The translations under genes were made by a program, and so were the position numbers. From NCBI GenBank assembly GCA_963754955.1, contig CAVWHY010000001.1, positions 248,001 to 312,000 on the forward strand: 64,000 nt of DNA. The letters are read 5' to 3'. The stretch is from CAVQJU01 sp963754955 (GTDB taxonomy: Bacteria > Acidobacteriota > Vicinamibacteria > Vicinamibacterales > CAVVIG01). Of this stretch, positions 56,550 through 64,000 are shown in pieces (the stretch's first letter is position 1; each line of letters starts with the position of its first letter). The notes under the pieces were generated by a model. It saw only the letters and a list, made by a program, of their open reading frames with translations, did not search any database and had not been told where the DNA came from.

Positions 56550-58364
56550 TTAAAAACGCCGAACGAGCACAACGCTTCCGCTGACACCGCGGAACGCACC
56601 GCTCGCCAGCCGCTGATTCATCAGCGCGCTGCCATTGATCTTCAGCACCCACGCCGCGTAGATGCCGAACGTCGCTTCCGCGGTCGCGGTGCCGCCGACG
56701 TGGAACGACGGTGACGTCGAATCGCGCTGCGCCCCCACCGCCGTCGACAGAGACAGTCCGACGTTTTCGCCCAGTTTGAAGTACGGAAGAGCGGTGAACG
56801 CGTAGTGCTCGTATCGCTGCGGATCGTAGTAGCCGTTTGGCAGGTCCTCAGCGGTCTCGAGACGATACGCCGACACGCCGAGGTCCAGGTTGAAGCCCGC
56901 CGTGCGAGCAAAGCTGCGGCGCGGCGAGATCGTGAGTTCCAGTCGATGGTTGCCGTCCGACAGTTCCTGATACGACCCGTCTACCGCGACCATCGACTGC
57001 AGCGTCGGCGCCCAGTTGACCTGGACGCGATGAGCGATCTGCGTCAGCCCCATCCCGACGGTTCGCGGCGAAATCACGACCGGTCCGGACGTGCGATTCA
57101 CCGCAAACCAGAGGCTGTCGGTGGCGCGGGCTTCCGCGCCCGCGCTGTAGGTGACGATGTCGTGCGTTTCCGCACTCGCGTAACCGCCCTGCAGGCTGAG
57201 TTTTACCTGCCCGATCATCTGGCTGGCCGCCATCCAGCCGTGCCGGTAATCGGCCGTCTGCGAGCCGTCCACCTGTTCGAGGCCACTCCCGGCGCGCGCG
57301 TCGAGCCTCGCGTGCTCGTAGCCGGCCGACACCGTGGTTCCGCTGCGCAGCGCAACGGTCGCGCGTGGAACAAAACGCTGAACCGTCAGCTGGTCGGAAT
57401 CGGTCGCTACGGTGAATTGCGGGTCGAACGTTGATGCCAGCATCGTGCGCAGGATCCGTTCCGCGTTGTGAGTGGCGCGACTCTCCGGCGCCAGTTGACG
57501 TACCGTTTCCAGAGAGGTAAACGCCTCGCGGACGCGATGCTGCATCGCCAGGGCAATGGTATGAGTGACATTCAGCTCGTAGTTGTCGGGGGATTGCGCG
57601 AGAAGCGGTGCCACGACATCCTCGGCGCGACCCGGGCGTCCGCTGCCCGTCATCACCGCAGCCAGCTCCTGCGAGTACGCCGACGTCTCTCCGAAACGCG
57701 TCCGATATTCCGTCAGCGCCCGCTCGGCGCTGCCATAGTTGCCGCGCCAGGATTCCGCTTTGGCCAACTCGAGCCACACCTCCGCCGCATCCGGGCGCGC
57801 TTTCAGGTAGCGCTCGTACTGAGTGACGGCCTCATTGGTGTTGCCTCCCCACGCACTGACTCGCGCGAAGGACAACGCCTGGTCCACATCGTGCGGCTGC
57901 AACATCCCAAGGAGACGGTAGCTGTCACTGGCTCGCGTGTAGTCGGCGAGCCACGCAGCGAGCGTCGCGCGGGCGCGCAGATATTCGATCGAAGTCGGCG
58001 CCAGCACCCAGGCGCGCTCGACCGCAGCGAGCGCCGCGGCGGGCTGCCCGGCCATTGAGTACGCCTGCGACAGACGGAAGTAAATGGCGGCACTCGGAGC
58101 CGGCGCCGCACCGATTGCCCGCTGGAGCGCGTCGATGCATTCGGTCAGATGGCCGTTGCGTGCCTCGATGTCGGCTACGCGGACCCACCAGTCGGCATGA
58201 TGCGAATCGGTCTCCAGCGCAATCCGGTACAGGCGGACGGCCTCGTCCCACCGGCCTGCACCTTCAGCCGCAAGCGCGTCCTCTGACGCGGAGGGCTGGG
58301 CGCCCGCCGCGGACGCCGTGAGCACGACGAGGAGGGCACCGAGCATGAGGAGCCGGCAGGTCAT
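56550..58364 (-). CDS. TPR-containing outer membrane beta-barrel protein (PgaA/BcsC-like)
   Basis: 604 residues from ATG at 58364, which overlaps the glycosyltransferase stop (ATGA). The signal peptide MTCRLLMLGALLVVLTASAAGA is followed by about seven TPR units (ALAAEGAGRWDEAVRLYRIALETDSHHADWWVRVADIEARNG, AVTQYERYLKARPDAAEVWLELAKAESWRGN) to about residue 290. A C-terminal beta-barrel of roughly 300 residues ends in SGSVVLVRRF. This layout matches PgaA/BcsC-type exporters that pass polysaccharide through the outer membrane. The adjacent GT2 and epimerase support that reading. Confidence 0.85.
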   Translation of the reverse strand: MTCRLLMLGALLVVLTASAAGAQPSASEDALAAEGAGRWDEAVRLYRIALETDSHHADWWVRVADIEARNGHLTECIDALQRAIGAAPAPSAAIYFRLSQAYSMAGQPAAALAAVERAWVLAPTSIEYLRARATLAAWLADYTRASDSYRLLGMLQPHDVDQALSFARVSAWGGNTNEAVTQYERYLKARPDAAEVWLELAKAESWRGNYGSAERALTEYRTRFGETSAYSQELAAVMTGSGRPGRAEDVVAPLLAQSPDNYELNVTHTIALAMQHRVREAFTSLETVRQLAPESRATHNAERILRTMLASTFDPQFTVATDSDQLTVQRFVPRATVALRSGTTVSAGYEHARLDARAGSGLEQVDGSQTADYRHGWMAASQMIGQVKLSLQGGYASAETHDIVTYSAGAEARATDSLWFAVNRTSGPVVISPRTVGMGLTQIAHRVQVNWAPTLQSMVAVDGSYQELSDGNHRLELTISPRRSFARTAGFNLDLGVSAYRLETAEDLPNGYYDPQRYEHYAFTALPYFKLGENVGLSLSTAVGAQRDSTSPSFHVGGTATAEATFGIYAAWVLKINGSALMNQRLASGAFRGVSGSVVLVRRF

Positions 58365-59947
58365 TTGCGCCACTTCCTGTTCTTCGTAATCCAGATATCC
58401 GTCGCGAATCGTCCGATCGTCAGCAACTCCACGCCAACGAGCGCGTAGCGAACGGGCGTACCGAGCAAGCCCTTCAGCAAGTACTCCAGGCGGCGGCCCT
58501 TCATCACAAAACAGAGCGCGAACAGGCAGATCGCCGTTTCGGCGATGGCTGTCACGGCCAGCGCCTCCCACATCCCGAGAATCGCCATGATGAGAAGCGA
58601 CGCCGGGAGGAACACCTTCTCGACCGCGGACAACGCGAGGACCCATCCCGCCGGCCGGCCACATTCCTCGGTGCGGGCGCGACCGAACGGCTGGCGATAC
58701 GGCTCACGAATCACGCGTCGTTCGCCTGAGCCGTTCGAATCACCCCATCCGGCCGCCTGCAACATCGAGCGTTCGGCCGTCGCATTTCCCATTCGAAGCG
58801 ACTGTGATGATGATTGCGAGCGATGCTCCTCGGGCCACGCACTCTGCCCGATGGTCGCGAGCGCTGGCATTCGAGCGTCCCCAAGCGACAGGACCGGAAT
58901 CGGCAGTCTGCGTGAAGTACCCGAGGGGCCCGTCTGTCCAGGGTGCCTGCGACTGGCCCACCGGCTGAACACCTTGAGCGGACTTCGCAGCAGCGGATCG
59001 AAGTAGTAACACGACTGCAGAAAGGCGGACGACCACAGATACATCTGGCGCGGCAACCGGTGCACCTCGGGCTCGACCGTCCGTGCGTAGACGTCGTTCA
59101 GCTGAACGTTCCGATAACCCTCGTTCAGCATCGAGAAGCCGATGAAGATGTCTTCTGAATTCGTCAGATCGTCGCCGAGAATCGGGCTGATGTGTTCGAA
59201 GAGCGCGTGCACGTACTTCCTGCGGTACGCGACCGCGCAACCCACTGGATTGCTCGTCGTGCCGAAGAGGCCGATTTGCCCGCGGTAGATGATGCGCTGT
59301 AAGAACAGATACAGCACTTCGCGATAGACGTTTGTGACCCCCCGGGCGGCATCATGAATCCATCCGGCCGGCCTGGCGGACTCGTTCGTCGAACGGGCCG
59401 ACCGCGTGCGGAGGAAACGCCTGACCCCCGGCATGTGTTCGGCGTCACGACGGTCTTTCTTTCGCTGAGGCAGAATCGTCCCAAAGGCACTCGCGATGCC
59501 CACCGCCTGGTAGAGTTCCTGAACTGTTCGCTCGATGTAGTTGGTGGACTCGAGCACCGTGTCGGCGTCCAGAACGAATTCAACGTCCGAGTCGAGCTCC
59601 CTCGCCTGACGCTTGAGTGTTGGCGTCTTGCCGATCGGCTTCCCGCGCTGAATCGCCGTTAATTCGACGCCCTGTTGCCGACAAAAACTCTTTGCCCGTT
59701 CAACCGTGTCATCGGTGCTGCCGTCATCGATGAGAAAGATCCGGCGAGGGCGAACGGTCTGGTGCAACACGGAGGCAAGGCACAGGACGATATTCTCGGC
59801 CTCGTTCAGCGCGGGGATGACGACGTCAATTCTGGCGTCGCGCCAGTCTTCTGCCGGCGTGGCCTTGATCGGGTCAGGGCCCCTGAGGATGCCGCTCAGG
59901 CTCAGAATCGTGCTTGGACTGAAAACGAAATACGGTATGGTTGCCAT
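58361..59947 (-). CDS. GT2-family membrane glycosyltransferase
   Basis: 528 residues. GT-A domain: DVVIPALNEAENIVLCLASVLHQTVRPRRIFLIDDGSTDDT (about 40-80), DxD motif in VLDADTVLE, and LGDDLTNSEDIFIGF, in the position of the acidic TED motif. A QxxRW motif is not obvious; the nearest candidate is RQMYLWSSA. Residues about 345-430 form an unusual hydrophilic linker before C-terminal TM helices (VFLPASLLIMAILGMWEALAVTAIAETAICLFALCFV). It probably polymerises an extracellular glycan exported by the TPR-barrel protein. Confidence 0.88.
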   Translation of the reverse strand: MATIPYFVFSPSTILSLSGILRGPDPIKATPAEDWRDARIDVVIPALNEAENIVLCLASVLHQTVRPRRIFLIDDGSTDDTVERAKSFCRQQGVELTAIQRGKPIGKTPTLKRQARELDSDVEFVLDADTVLESTNYIERTVQELYQAVGIASAFGTILPQRKKDRRDAEHMPGVRRFLRTRSARSTNESARPAGWIHDAARGVTNVYREVLYLFLQRIIYRGQIGLFGTTSNPVGCAVAYRRKYVHALFEHISPILGDDLTNSEDIFIGFSMLNEGYRNVQLNDVYARTVEPEVHRLPRQMYLWSSAFLQSCYYFDPLLRSPLKVFSRWASRRHPGQTGPSGTSRRLPIPVLSLGDARMPALATIGQSAWPEEHRSQSSSQSLRMGNATAERSMLQAAGWGDSNGSGERRVIREPYRQPFGRARTEECGRPAGWVLALSAVEKVFLPASLLIMAILGMWEALAVTAIAETAICLFALCFVMKGRRLEYLLKGLLGTPVRYALVGVELLTIGRFATDIWITKNRKWRK

Positions 59948-60149
59948 GGGATCTCGGTGTCCCAGTCATGAGCAATCTGATGTCCGAGTTCATCGATTCG
60001 GGCGGTCGCACAGCCAAGCGGCAGGCCACTCAAGCACTTAGCGTCGATTTGTGCGGGACGGCACGTCCGCAGACAGCGCCAGAGTCTGGATGCGAGCAGA
60101 TTAAGGAGTGGCCGCGGGAAGAGTTTCGGGACTACCTTACCCTGTCATC

Positions 60150-60560
60150 GTGCGTTCCCTGCCGACCGTGACCACCTTCCTCCGGCCGTTGGCGCGCGCG
60201 CCAGACCTCCGATGGGCGCTCGCGAACACTCGCACCGGCAGGGTGGTCGCGCATCGGCTGCTGGCCGCTTTTGATTCGGCCTCACGACGAAAGGGCCTGC
60301 TTGGCCGACGGTCGTTTCCGGACGGCCAGGCGATGATCATCGCCCCGTGCAGGGCCGTGCACACGTTCTTCATGCAGTTTTCGATCGACATCCTGTTCGT
60401 GTCGAAGGACGGCCGGGTGCTGAAGACCTGCTCCGCCGTACCGGCTCGACGAATCACGGCATCACTTCGCGCCCATGCGGTCATCGAGATGCCGGCCGGC
60501 ACACTCGAACGAACTGAGATCGTGCCCGGCGACACACTGATCATTGTCACTACGAAGTAG
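60150..60560 (+). CDS. DUF192-family protein
   Basis: About 136 residues if started at GTG 60150; GTG at 60108 is the other option. Core of the family: ALANTRTGRVVAHRLLAAFDSASRRKGLLGRRSFPDGQAMIIAPCRAVHTFFMQFSIDILFVSKDGRVLKT and HAVIEMPAGTLERTEIVPGDTL. No clear export signal is present in this copy. DUF192 genes are often beside Tad pilus loci, as here. Function unknown. Confidence 0.87.
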   Translation: MRSLPTVTTFLRPLARAPDLRWALANTRTGRVVAHRLLAAFDSASRRKGLLGRRSFPDGQAMIIAPCRAVHTFFMQFSIDILFVSKDGRVLKTCSAVPARRITASLRAHAVIEMPAGTLERTEIVPGDTLIIVTTK

Positions 60561-60890
60561 CGATCTCGAAACGAGCGCCGACGTTCTCTCCTGACGCGCG
60601 CATCGTTCCCGATTCCTCCCCGCTCACCAGCCTTCACCGGAGATTGTTCTGCCTCCGGCTAGACAGTCCGACGCTGGCGTGTCGACACGACTGTGGCCTG
60701 TTGACGCCGCCATTTCACGAAACCCCACGAAACCCGAACAAAACTCCTTCGCATGAAGATCGGCGCGCGCGCGGCACCGCGCTTGCGATAACGACTCGCG
60801 GGTAATTCGCGCGGCGACGGTGCCTGTCGGCACGTCAACCCGCTCTTCGAGGTGCGAATGTCTGGACGACGTGGCCATTGCAGGTACGGG
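60561..60890. other. 330-nt gap upstream of the PilZ pair
   Basis: No supported gene, repeat or strong hairpin seen. Some weak GC-rich palindromes (GCGCGCGCG near 60760) are not convincing. It may hold the promoter of the 60891-61504 genes. Confidence 0.4.
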
Positions 60891-61157
60891 ATGACGAATG
60901 CCGCAGCAACCGTGCGGGTTCTCCGTGAGGTAACGGTGCAGAACGGCACTGACGACGAAGTCGTGGCGATCAGCGGCGAACCCGCGGTTGCGGGAGACGT
61001 CTTCATACTCGACCGAATCGTCAACCACGCGAAGCTCAGCTCGCGGGTCACCGTCGTCGACAGCCGTCCGGTAGTGGTGAACGGGTCCGTCCGGTATCGG
61101 CTTCGTTTGAAGCCGCTCGACGAGGCCGGTACGGATACGCACTCGAGGACGCGATGA
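60891..61157 (+). CDS. Small hypothetical protein preceding PilZ gene
   Basis: About 88 residues from ATG 60891 (MTNAAATVRVLREVTVQNGTDDEVVAISGEPAVAGDVFILDRIVNHAKLSSRVTVVDSRPVVVNGSVRYRLRLKPLDEAG). A beta-rich pattern reminiscent of a PilZ-like or C39-type half-barrel is only a suggestion. The stop overlaps the PilZ start (ATGA), so the two are co-translated. A longer frame from 60852 exists. Confidence 0.62.
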   Translation: MTNAAATVRVLREVTVQNGTDDEVVAISGEPAVAGDVFILDRIVNHAKLSSRVTVVDSRPVVVNGSVRYRLRLKPLDEAGTDTHSRTR

Positions 61158-61504
61158 TTTACGGATTCGAACGGCCCGACGCGGGCGACAGCCAGCTCGC
61201 CGCGCTGACCAAAGAGGTTCGCGTTCGCATCCTCAATTGCAGCGCGACCGGCTGCCTGGTGGAGAGCAACGGAGCAATACCCGTCGGCACCGTCGGCCTG
61301 CTGCGAGTGGCGTTCGACGGATCCGAGTTCGAAGACACCGTGCAGGTTGTGCGGTGCCAACCAATCGTTGGCGCGGGTGCGATCTGTCACGTCGGAACCA
61401 AGTTTCTCTCGACGACGCCGCCGTACGCGGACACGCTGCGGCACGCGATACGTCGCGACCTGGGCAAGTTAGCCGGATGGCTGCGGACACCGGAGCCGCG
61501 CTGA
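61154..61504 (+). CDS. PilZ-domain protein
   Basis: 116 residues: VRVRILNCSATGCLVESNGAIPVGTVGLLRVAFDGSEFEDTVQVVRCQPIVGAGAICHVGTKFLSTTP. The D/NxSxxG-type motif of PilZ domains appears as NCSATG, and the Arg-rich N-terminal motif is reduced. It may sense cyclic di-GMP in connection with the Tad pilus genes downstream, which is inference from position. Confidence 0.82.
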   Translation: MIYGFERPDAGDSQLAALTKEVRVRILNCSATGCLVESNGAIPVGTVGLLRVAFDGSEFEDTVQVVRCQPIVGAGAICHVGTKFLSTTPPYADTLRHAIRRDLGKLAGWLRTPEPR

Positions 61505-61602
61505 CCCCGGCATGGAGATTTGTCGCGCCGCCGCACGGCCGACGCGACAGAGAGCAAATGAATGCCGTGCAGGCCGTCGGGACGTCGCGAGCCGAGCTTT
61601 TG

Positions 61603-61616
61603 TCCCAATCATGGGA
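61603..61616 (+). promoter_or_regulatory. Dyad TCCCA-ATCA-TGGGA in pilin leader, copy 1
   Basis: A 5-bp inverted repeat with a 4-nt loop, about 90 nt before the pilin start. In the second copy both arms have changed in a paired manner (TTCCA/TGGAA), so base pairing or operator symmetry is kept. Confidence 0.5.
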
Positions 61617-61703
61617 TAACGAGTTGCCACCGGCACTCACTTACTCGATGCGACCAACGTTCCGCGGCCAGTCGTTAACTCGTCGGTGTATTGCGGAGGA
61701 GTC

Positions 61704-61892
61704 ATGAAAGGTCTGATGGTTCGTTTCGTTCGTGAGGATGAGGGTCAGGACCTCATCGAGTACGCGCTGCTGGCAACGGTGATTGCGCTCGTCGTGTTCG
61801 TCGGCGCGTCGCTGGCCGGAACGTCGCTGAACTCCTGGTACACGAATATCAGCAAGACCGTCGACAAGTGGGGCGCGCTCGCGCTCAAGTAG
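61704..61892 (+). CDS. flp: Flp-family type IVb pilin, copy 1
   Basis: 62 residues from ATG 61704 after GGAGGAG. Prepilin features: short basic leader ending RFVREDEGQDLIEYALLATVIALVVFVGASLAGTSLNSWYTNISKTVDKWGALALK, with the Glu/Tyr of DLIEYAL at the usual positions. The predicted cleavage is after a Gly before the hydrophobic segment, as in Flp pilins. Differs from copy 2 at 3 residues. Forms the Tad pilus filament. Confidence 0.95.
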   Translation: MKGLMVRFVREDEGQDLIEYALLATVIALVVFVGASLAGTSLNSWYTNISKTVDKWGALALK

Positions 61893-61990
61893 ACGAGTCG
61901 GTCGCACCGGAGTGGGCATGTCCATTCGGTGCGGCCGGTTCACACGGGAGAGACGCGCAGGTTGTCGGGACGTCGCGAGCCGAGCGTTTG

Positions 61991-62004
61991 TTCCAATCAT
62001 GGAA
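61991..62004 (+). promoter_or_regulatory. Dyad TTCCA-ATCA-TGGAA in pilin leader, copy 2
   Basis: Equivalent of 61603-61616 with a compensatory change on both arms and the same ATCA loop. Confidence 0.5.
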
Positions 62005-62091
62005 TAACGAGTGCCACCGGCACTCACTGACTCGATGCGACCAACGTTCTGACGCCAGACGTTAACTCGTCGGTGTATTTGCGGAGGAGTC

Positions 62092-62280
62092 ATGAAGAGT
62101 TTGATGGTTCGATTCGTTCGTGAAGATGAGGGCCAGGACCTCATTGAGTACGCGCTGCTGGCCACGGTCATCGCGCTCGTGGTGTTCGTCGGCGCGTCGC
62201 TGGCGGGAACGTCGCTGAACGCCTGGTACACGAATATCAGCACGACCGTCGACAAGTGGGGCGCGCTCGCCCTCAAGTAA
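62092..62280 (+). CDS. flp: Flp-family type IVb pilin, copy 2
   Basis: 62 residues (MKSLMVRFVREDEGQDLIEYALLATVIALVVF...NAWYTNISTTVDKWGALALK), nearly identical to copy 1. It has the same GGAGGAG Shine-Dalgarno and leader. Role as for copy 1; two nearly equal pilins could raise the pilin dose or differ in expression. Confidence 0.95.
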   Translation: MKSLMVRFVREDEGQDLIEYALLATVIALVVFVGASLAGTSLNAWYTNISTTVDKWGALALK

Positions 62281-62367
62281 ACCTGTCGGTCGCACCGGAA
62301 TGGAGCCATCTCCATCCGGTGCGGCGCAGTTCAGACGGACCAGCGATTGGTATTGTGCGGGTGATCA

Positions 62368-62556
62368 ATGTTGCTGCTGATGCGACTCGTCGGCGAGGAA
62401 GACGGTCAGGACGTGATCGAATACGCGCTCCTGACAGCCGCGATTGGACTCTGTGCACTGGCGGCATTCAGTTTATGGAGCGGGGCGATCAGCAAGACGT
62501 ACAACAGCTGGAATACGAGCACCAACCAGCTATGGGATCCCGAACCGAAGCCGTGA
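62368..62556 (+). CDS. flp: Flp-family pilin-like protein, divergent third copy
   Basis: 62 residues, MLLLMRLVGEEDGQDVIEYALLTAAIGLCALAAFSLWSGAISKTYNSWNTSTNQLWDPEPKP. It keeps the GQDVIEYAL motif but has a different transmembrane segment and a longer polar C-terminus. Probably a minor pilin of the same Tad system. No duplicated leader is present. Confidence 0.9.
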   Translation: MLLLMRLVGEEDGQDVIEYALLTAAIGLCALAAFSLWSGAISKTYNSWNTSTNQLWDPEPKP

Positions 62557-62567
62557 GCGAAGGATTC

Positions 62568-63087
62568 ATGATGCTTTCTGCCGAACATGTCGTCGTCGTC
62601 GTCGCCGTTGCCGCGTGCGTCTGTGACCTGCGGACGCGCCGCATACCGAACGGACTCACGTTTGGCGCTGCCCTGGCCGCGGCAATGTTTCATGTCGTCG
62701 ACTGGCGGGGCGACCGGCCTGATGGCGTCCGCCGGCGGCTGGCTGCTCGGAATTGCGCTGTTCTTTCCGTTCTTCGCGCTCCGGGGCCTCGGCGGCGGCG
62801 ATGTCAAGCTGCTTGGCGCCCTCGGCGCCTGGCTCGGCCCGGTCGCCGTCTTTCACGTCGGCCTCTACTCCGCCATCGCCGGCGGCGTGATCGGCACCCT
62901 GGTGGCGTTGCGCACGGGCTATCTGCTGCGGGCGCTCCACAATCTCGCGTTTCTCGGCACGTTCTGGTCGACGGTCGGTCTTCAGCCGGTCGAAGGCCTG
63001 ACGCTTGACGCGCCAGACAGGCCGCGTCTCGCCTATGCCGTTCCCATGCTGACCGGTCTTCTGGTGACGCTATGGCTCCAATCATGA
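62568..63087 (+). pseudogene. cpaA: Prepilin peptidase CpaA/TadV, one frameshift
   Basis: A24 aspartic protease that matures the Flp pilins. Start ATG 62568 behind AAGGA. Frame 1: MLSAEHVVVVVAVAACVCDLRTRRIPNGLTFGAALAAAMFHVVDW, with the first catalytic Asp in CDLRTRRIPN. An extra C near 62708 (TGGCGGGGC) shifts the frame. Frame 2: GGATGLMASAGGWLLGIALFFPFFALRGLGGGDVKLLGALGAWLGP, with the second catalytic Asp in GGGDVKLL, to 63087. About 170 residues in total, normal length. The stop overlaps tadE (ATGA). Confidence 0.87.
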
Positions 63088-63537
63088 CGATCCTTCGACG
63101 GCTGTGGAAGACCGACAGCGGCGCCGAGCTCATCGAGCTCGCCATCGCGCTGCCAATCCTGCTGCTGGTGACGTGCGGAATCATTGATTTCGGCATCATG
63201 TTCCAGCGCTACGAAGTCGTGACGAACGCCGCACGCGAGGGCGCTCGCGTGGGCGTGCTTGCAGGACTTCACGGCGACCGACGTCCAGAATCGCGTCAAC
63301 GGCTATCTCGCCGCGTCGGGGCTGACGGCGAGTGCGCCTGCACCCACGGTCACGTACAGCAAGGTCCCCATCTCGGGCGGTGGGCCGTCCATCTCCGTGG
63401 TGAAGGTCGTCGTGCAATACCCCCATCAGTTCGTGTTCCTCGGACCCGCGGCCACCCTGTTCGGGGGCAGTGCGCTCGGGGATATCACGCTGGCGGCGTC
63501 GTCCACGATGCGGCGCGAGGGCGCCGCTGCACCGTAG
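63084..63537 (+). pseudogene. TadE-family pilus assembly protein, one frameshift
   Basis: Start ATG 63084 overlapping the cpaA stop. Frame 1: MTILRRLWKTDSGAELIELAIALPILLLVTCGIIDFGIMFQRYEVVTNAAREGARVGVLA, the typical TadE pilin-like N-terminus. An extra base near 63265 shifts the frame to FTATDVQNRVNGYLAASGLTA and VQYPHQFVFLGPAATLFGGSALGDITLAASSTMRREGAAAP. TadE is a pseudopilin of the Tad secretion/pilus system. Confidence 0.87.
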
Positions 63538-63560
63538 AGCACAGAACAACAGGAGCATTC

Positions 63561-64000
63561 ATGAGTCGCAATACTCGAACGTTTGTTGTCATGGCCATCG
63601 CCATCGCCCTGGCGGCGGCTGCCAGCTTCGGCGTCTATCGCGCCATCAGGCAGATCCCGGTCCGCGAAGTGGAAGTGGCGCATCACTCGGCCGTCGTCGC
63701 GAGCCACGACCTGCCGCTCGGCACGCTGGTGACCAAGGAGGACGTCAAGCTCGTGCCCTGGCCCTCGAGCGATCCTCTGCCGGGCGGGTTCGACACCGTC
63801 GAGAAGGTGCTCAATCGCGGCGTCGTCGCGCCCATGATGACAAACGAGCCGCTGGCGGAGAGCAAACTCGCCCCCATCGAAGCGGGCGCCGGGCTGCCGC
63901 CGACCATTCCCACCGGCATGCGCGCGATCTCGGTAAAAGTCAACGAGGTCATCGGCGTCGCAGGCTTCACGGTTCCCGGGACGCGCGTGGACGTACTGGC
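63561..64000 (+). CDS. cpaB: Flp pilus assembly protein CpaB/RcpC, partial at window edge
   Basis: ATG at 63561 behind AGGAG. N-terminal TM helix (TFVVMAIAIALAAAASFGVYRA) and then an SAF domain: VVASHDLPLGTLVTKEDVKLVPWPSSDPLPGGFDTVEKVLNRGVVAPMMTNEPLAESKL. The RcpC-type region starts with AISVKVNEVIGVAGFTVPGTRVDVL, which runs out of the window. Periplasmic part of the Tad machine. It starts 24 nt after the tadE stop. Confidence 0.95.
   Translation, partial: MSRNTRTFVVMAIAIALAAAASFGVYRAIRQIPVREVEVAHHSAVVASHDLPLGTLVTKEDVKLVPWPSSDPLPGGFDTVEKVLNRGVVAPMMTNEPLAESKLAPIEAGAGLPPTIPTGMRAISVKVNEVIGVAGFTVPGTRVDVL

Larger units (their letters stand above)
61569..61948 (+). repeat. Tandem duplication unit 1 (upstream region plus flp pilin)
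   Basis: A 388-nt unit containing about 135 nt of leader, the first pilin gene and about 55 nt of 3' sequence. It is repeated immediately at 61957. The copies match closely at the DNA level through leader, gene and trailer, so the duplication is recent and covered promoter and gene together. Confidence 0.9.
61957..62338 (+). repeat. Tandem duplication unit 2 (upstream region plus flp pilin)
   Basis: Second copy of the unit at 61569-61948, directly adjacent. Similarity extends from about GCAGGTTGTCGGGACGTCGC to the trailer around 62338, after which the sequences differ. Confidence 0.9.

Noticed and set aside
58365..58664. Hundred-residue extension upstream of the TPR-barrel protein
   Set aside because: It is the shadow of the glycosyltransferase 3' end. 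The signal peptide at 58364 and the ATGA overlap define the start.
1..64000. tRNA or rRNA genes
   Set aside because: I looked for the T-loop consensus GGTTCGAATCC and conserved rRNA segments and saw none that folds into a tRNA. A tRNAscan or Infernal run would settle this.

Overview
The window is a 64 kb piece of a GC-rich bacterial chromosome. It contains no rRNA, tRNA, CRISPR array, transposase or phage gene that I can recognise. The gene content suggests a free-living Acidobacteriota member, probably of the Vicinamibacteria type. The reasons are an Oar-like TonB receptor with a carboxypeptidase-regulatory N-domain, a two-component propeller histidine kinase, a DUF6152 protein, many secreted amidohydrolase- and VOC-type proteins, a Tad pilus locus, and intergenic low-complexity repeats. 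This placement is inference, since no marker gene settles it.

Layout. 0-5 kb: HtrA protease, an OmpR-type two-component system and an OYE-family flavin oxidoreductase. 5-9.3 kb: a TolC/EmrA/EmrB tripartite efflux operon. 9.3-9.8 kb: a broken four-helix-bundle gene between inverted heptamer arrays. 9.9-13.6 kb: a tightly packed operon of lytic transglycosylase, zinc-type thioredoxin, HEAGH membrane protein and amidase. 13.7-19 kb: chlorite-dismutase-like heme protein, GNAT, ferredoxin, exonuclease III, peptidase T, signal peptidase I and a PilZ protein. 19-22.6 kb: PurA, a STAND-like ATPase and a secreted DUF6282-type amidohydrolase. 22.7-29.6 kb: an Oar-like TonB receptor divergent from a propeller histidine kinase and its NarL-type regulator. 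29.6-38 kb: a DUF2007-RNase III fusion overlapping a SpoIIE phosphatase, a trans-sulfuration enzyme, DedA, a secreted VOC protein, CutA, an FtsB-like protein and the mhqO-mhqD pair. 38-45 kb: a YVTN propeller lipoprotein, an LPMO-like secreted protein, a second TonB receptor and a DUF6152 pair. 44-51 kb: an FAD reductase, a frameshifted Cfa, a UBP zinc finger, a DUF5996 protein and a FecR/OmpA/CHASE2-HD-GYP operon. 51-60 kb: a flavin amine oxidoreductase, a PQQ-type sugar dehydrogenase, a DUF1990 pseudogene and an exopolysaccharide-type cluster (SDR epimerase, TPR-barrel protein, GT2). 60-64 kb: DUF192, PilZ, then a Tad/Flp pilus locus with three pilins, CpaA, TadE and the start of CpaB.

Two themes go beyond ordinary annotation. 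First, the spaces between genes carry several families of short tandem repeats. Some have a 7-nt period and stay in one orientation; others have a 9-nt period and mostly fold into hairpins. GTAG-headed REP-like palindromes are also present. These repeats sit at 6 of the 10 convergent gene junctions I count. They supply stop codons (sensor kinase, rnc, dedA, YVTN protein) and one start codon (dedA), and in HtrA one array lies in frame within the coding sequence. Second, at least nine genes carry frame disruptions, mostly single extra bases, concentrated after 45 kb. That pattern fits residual indel errors in a long-read or metagenomic assembly better than widespread decay. The DUF1990 gene is a more convincing true pseudogene because it also has a nonsense codon.
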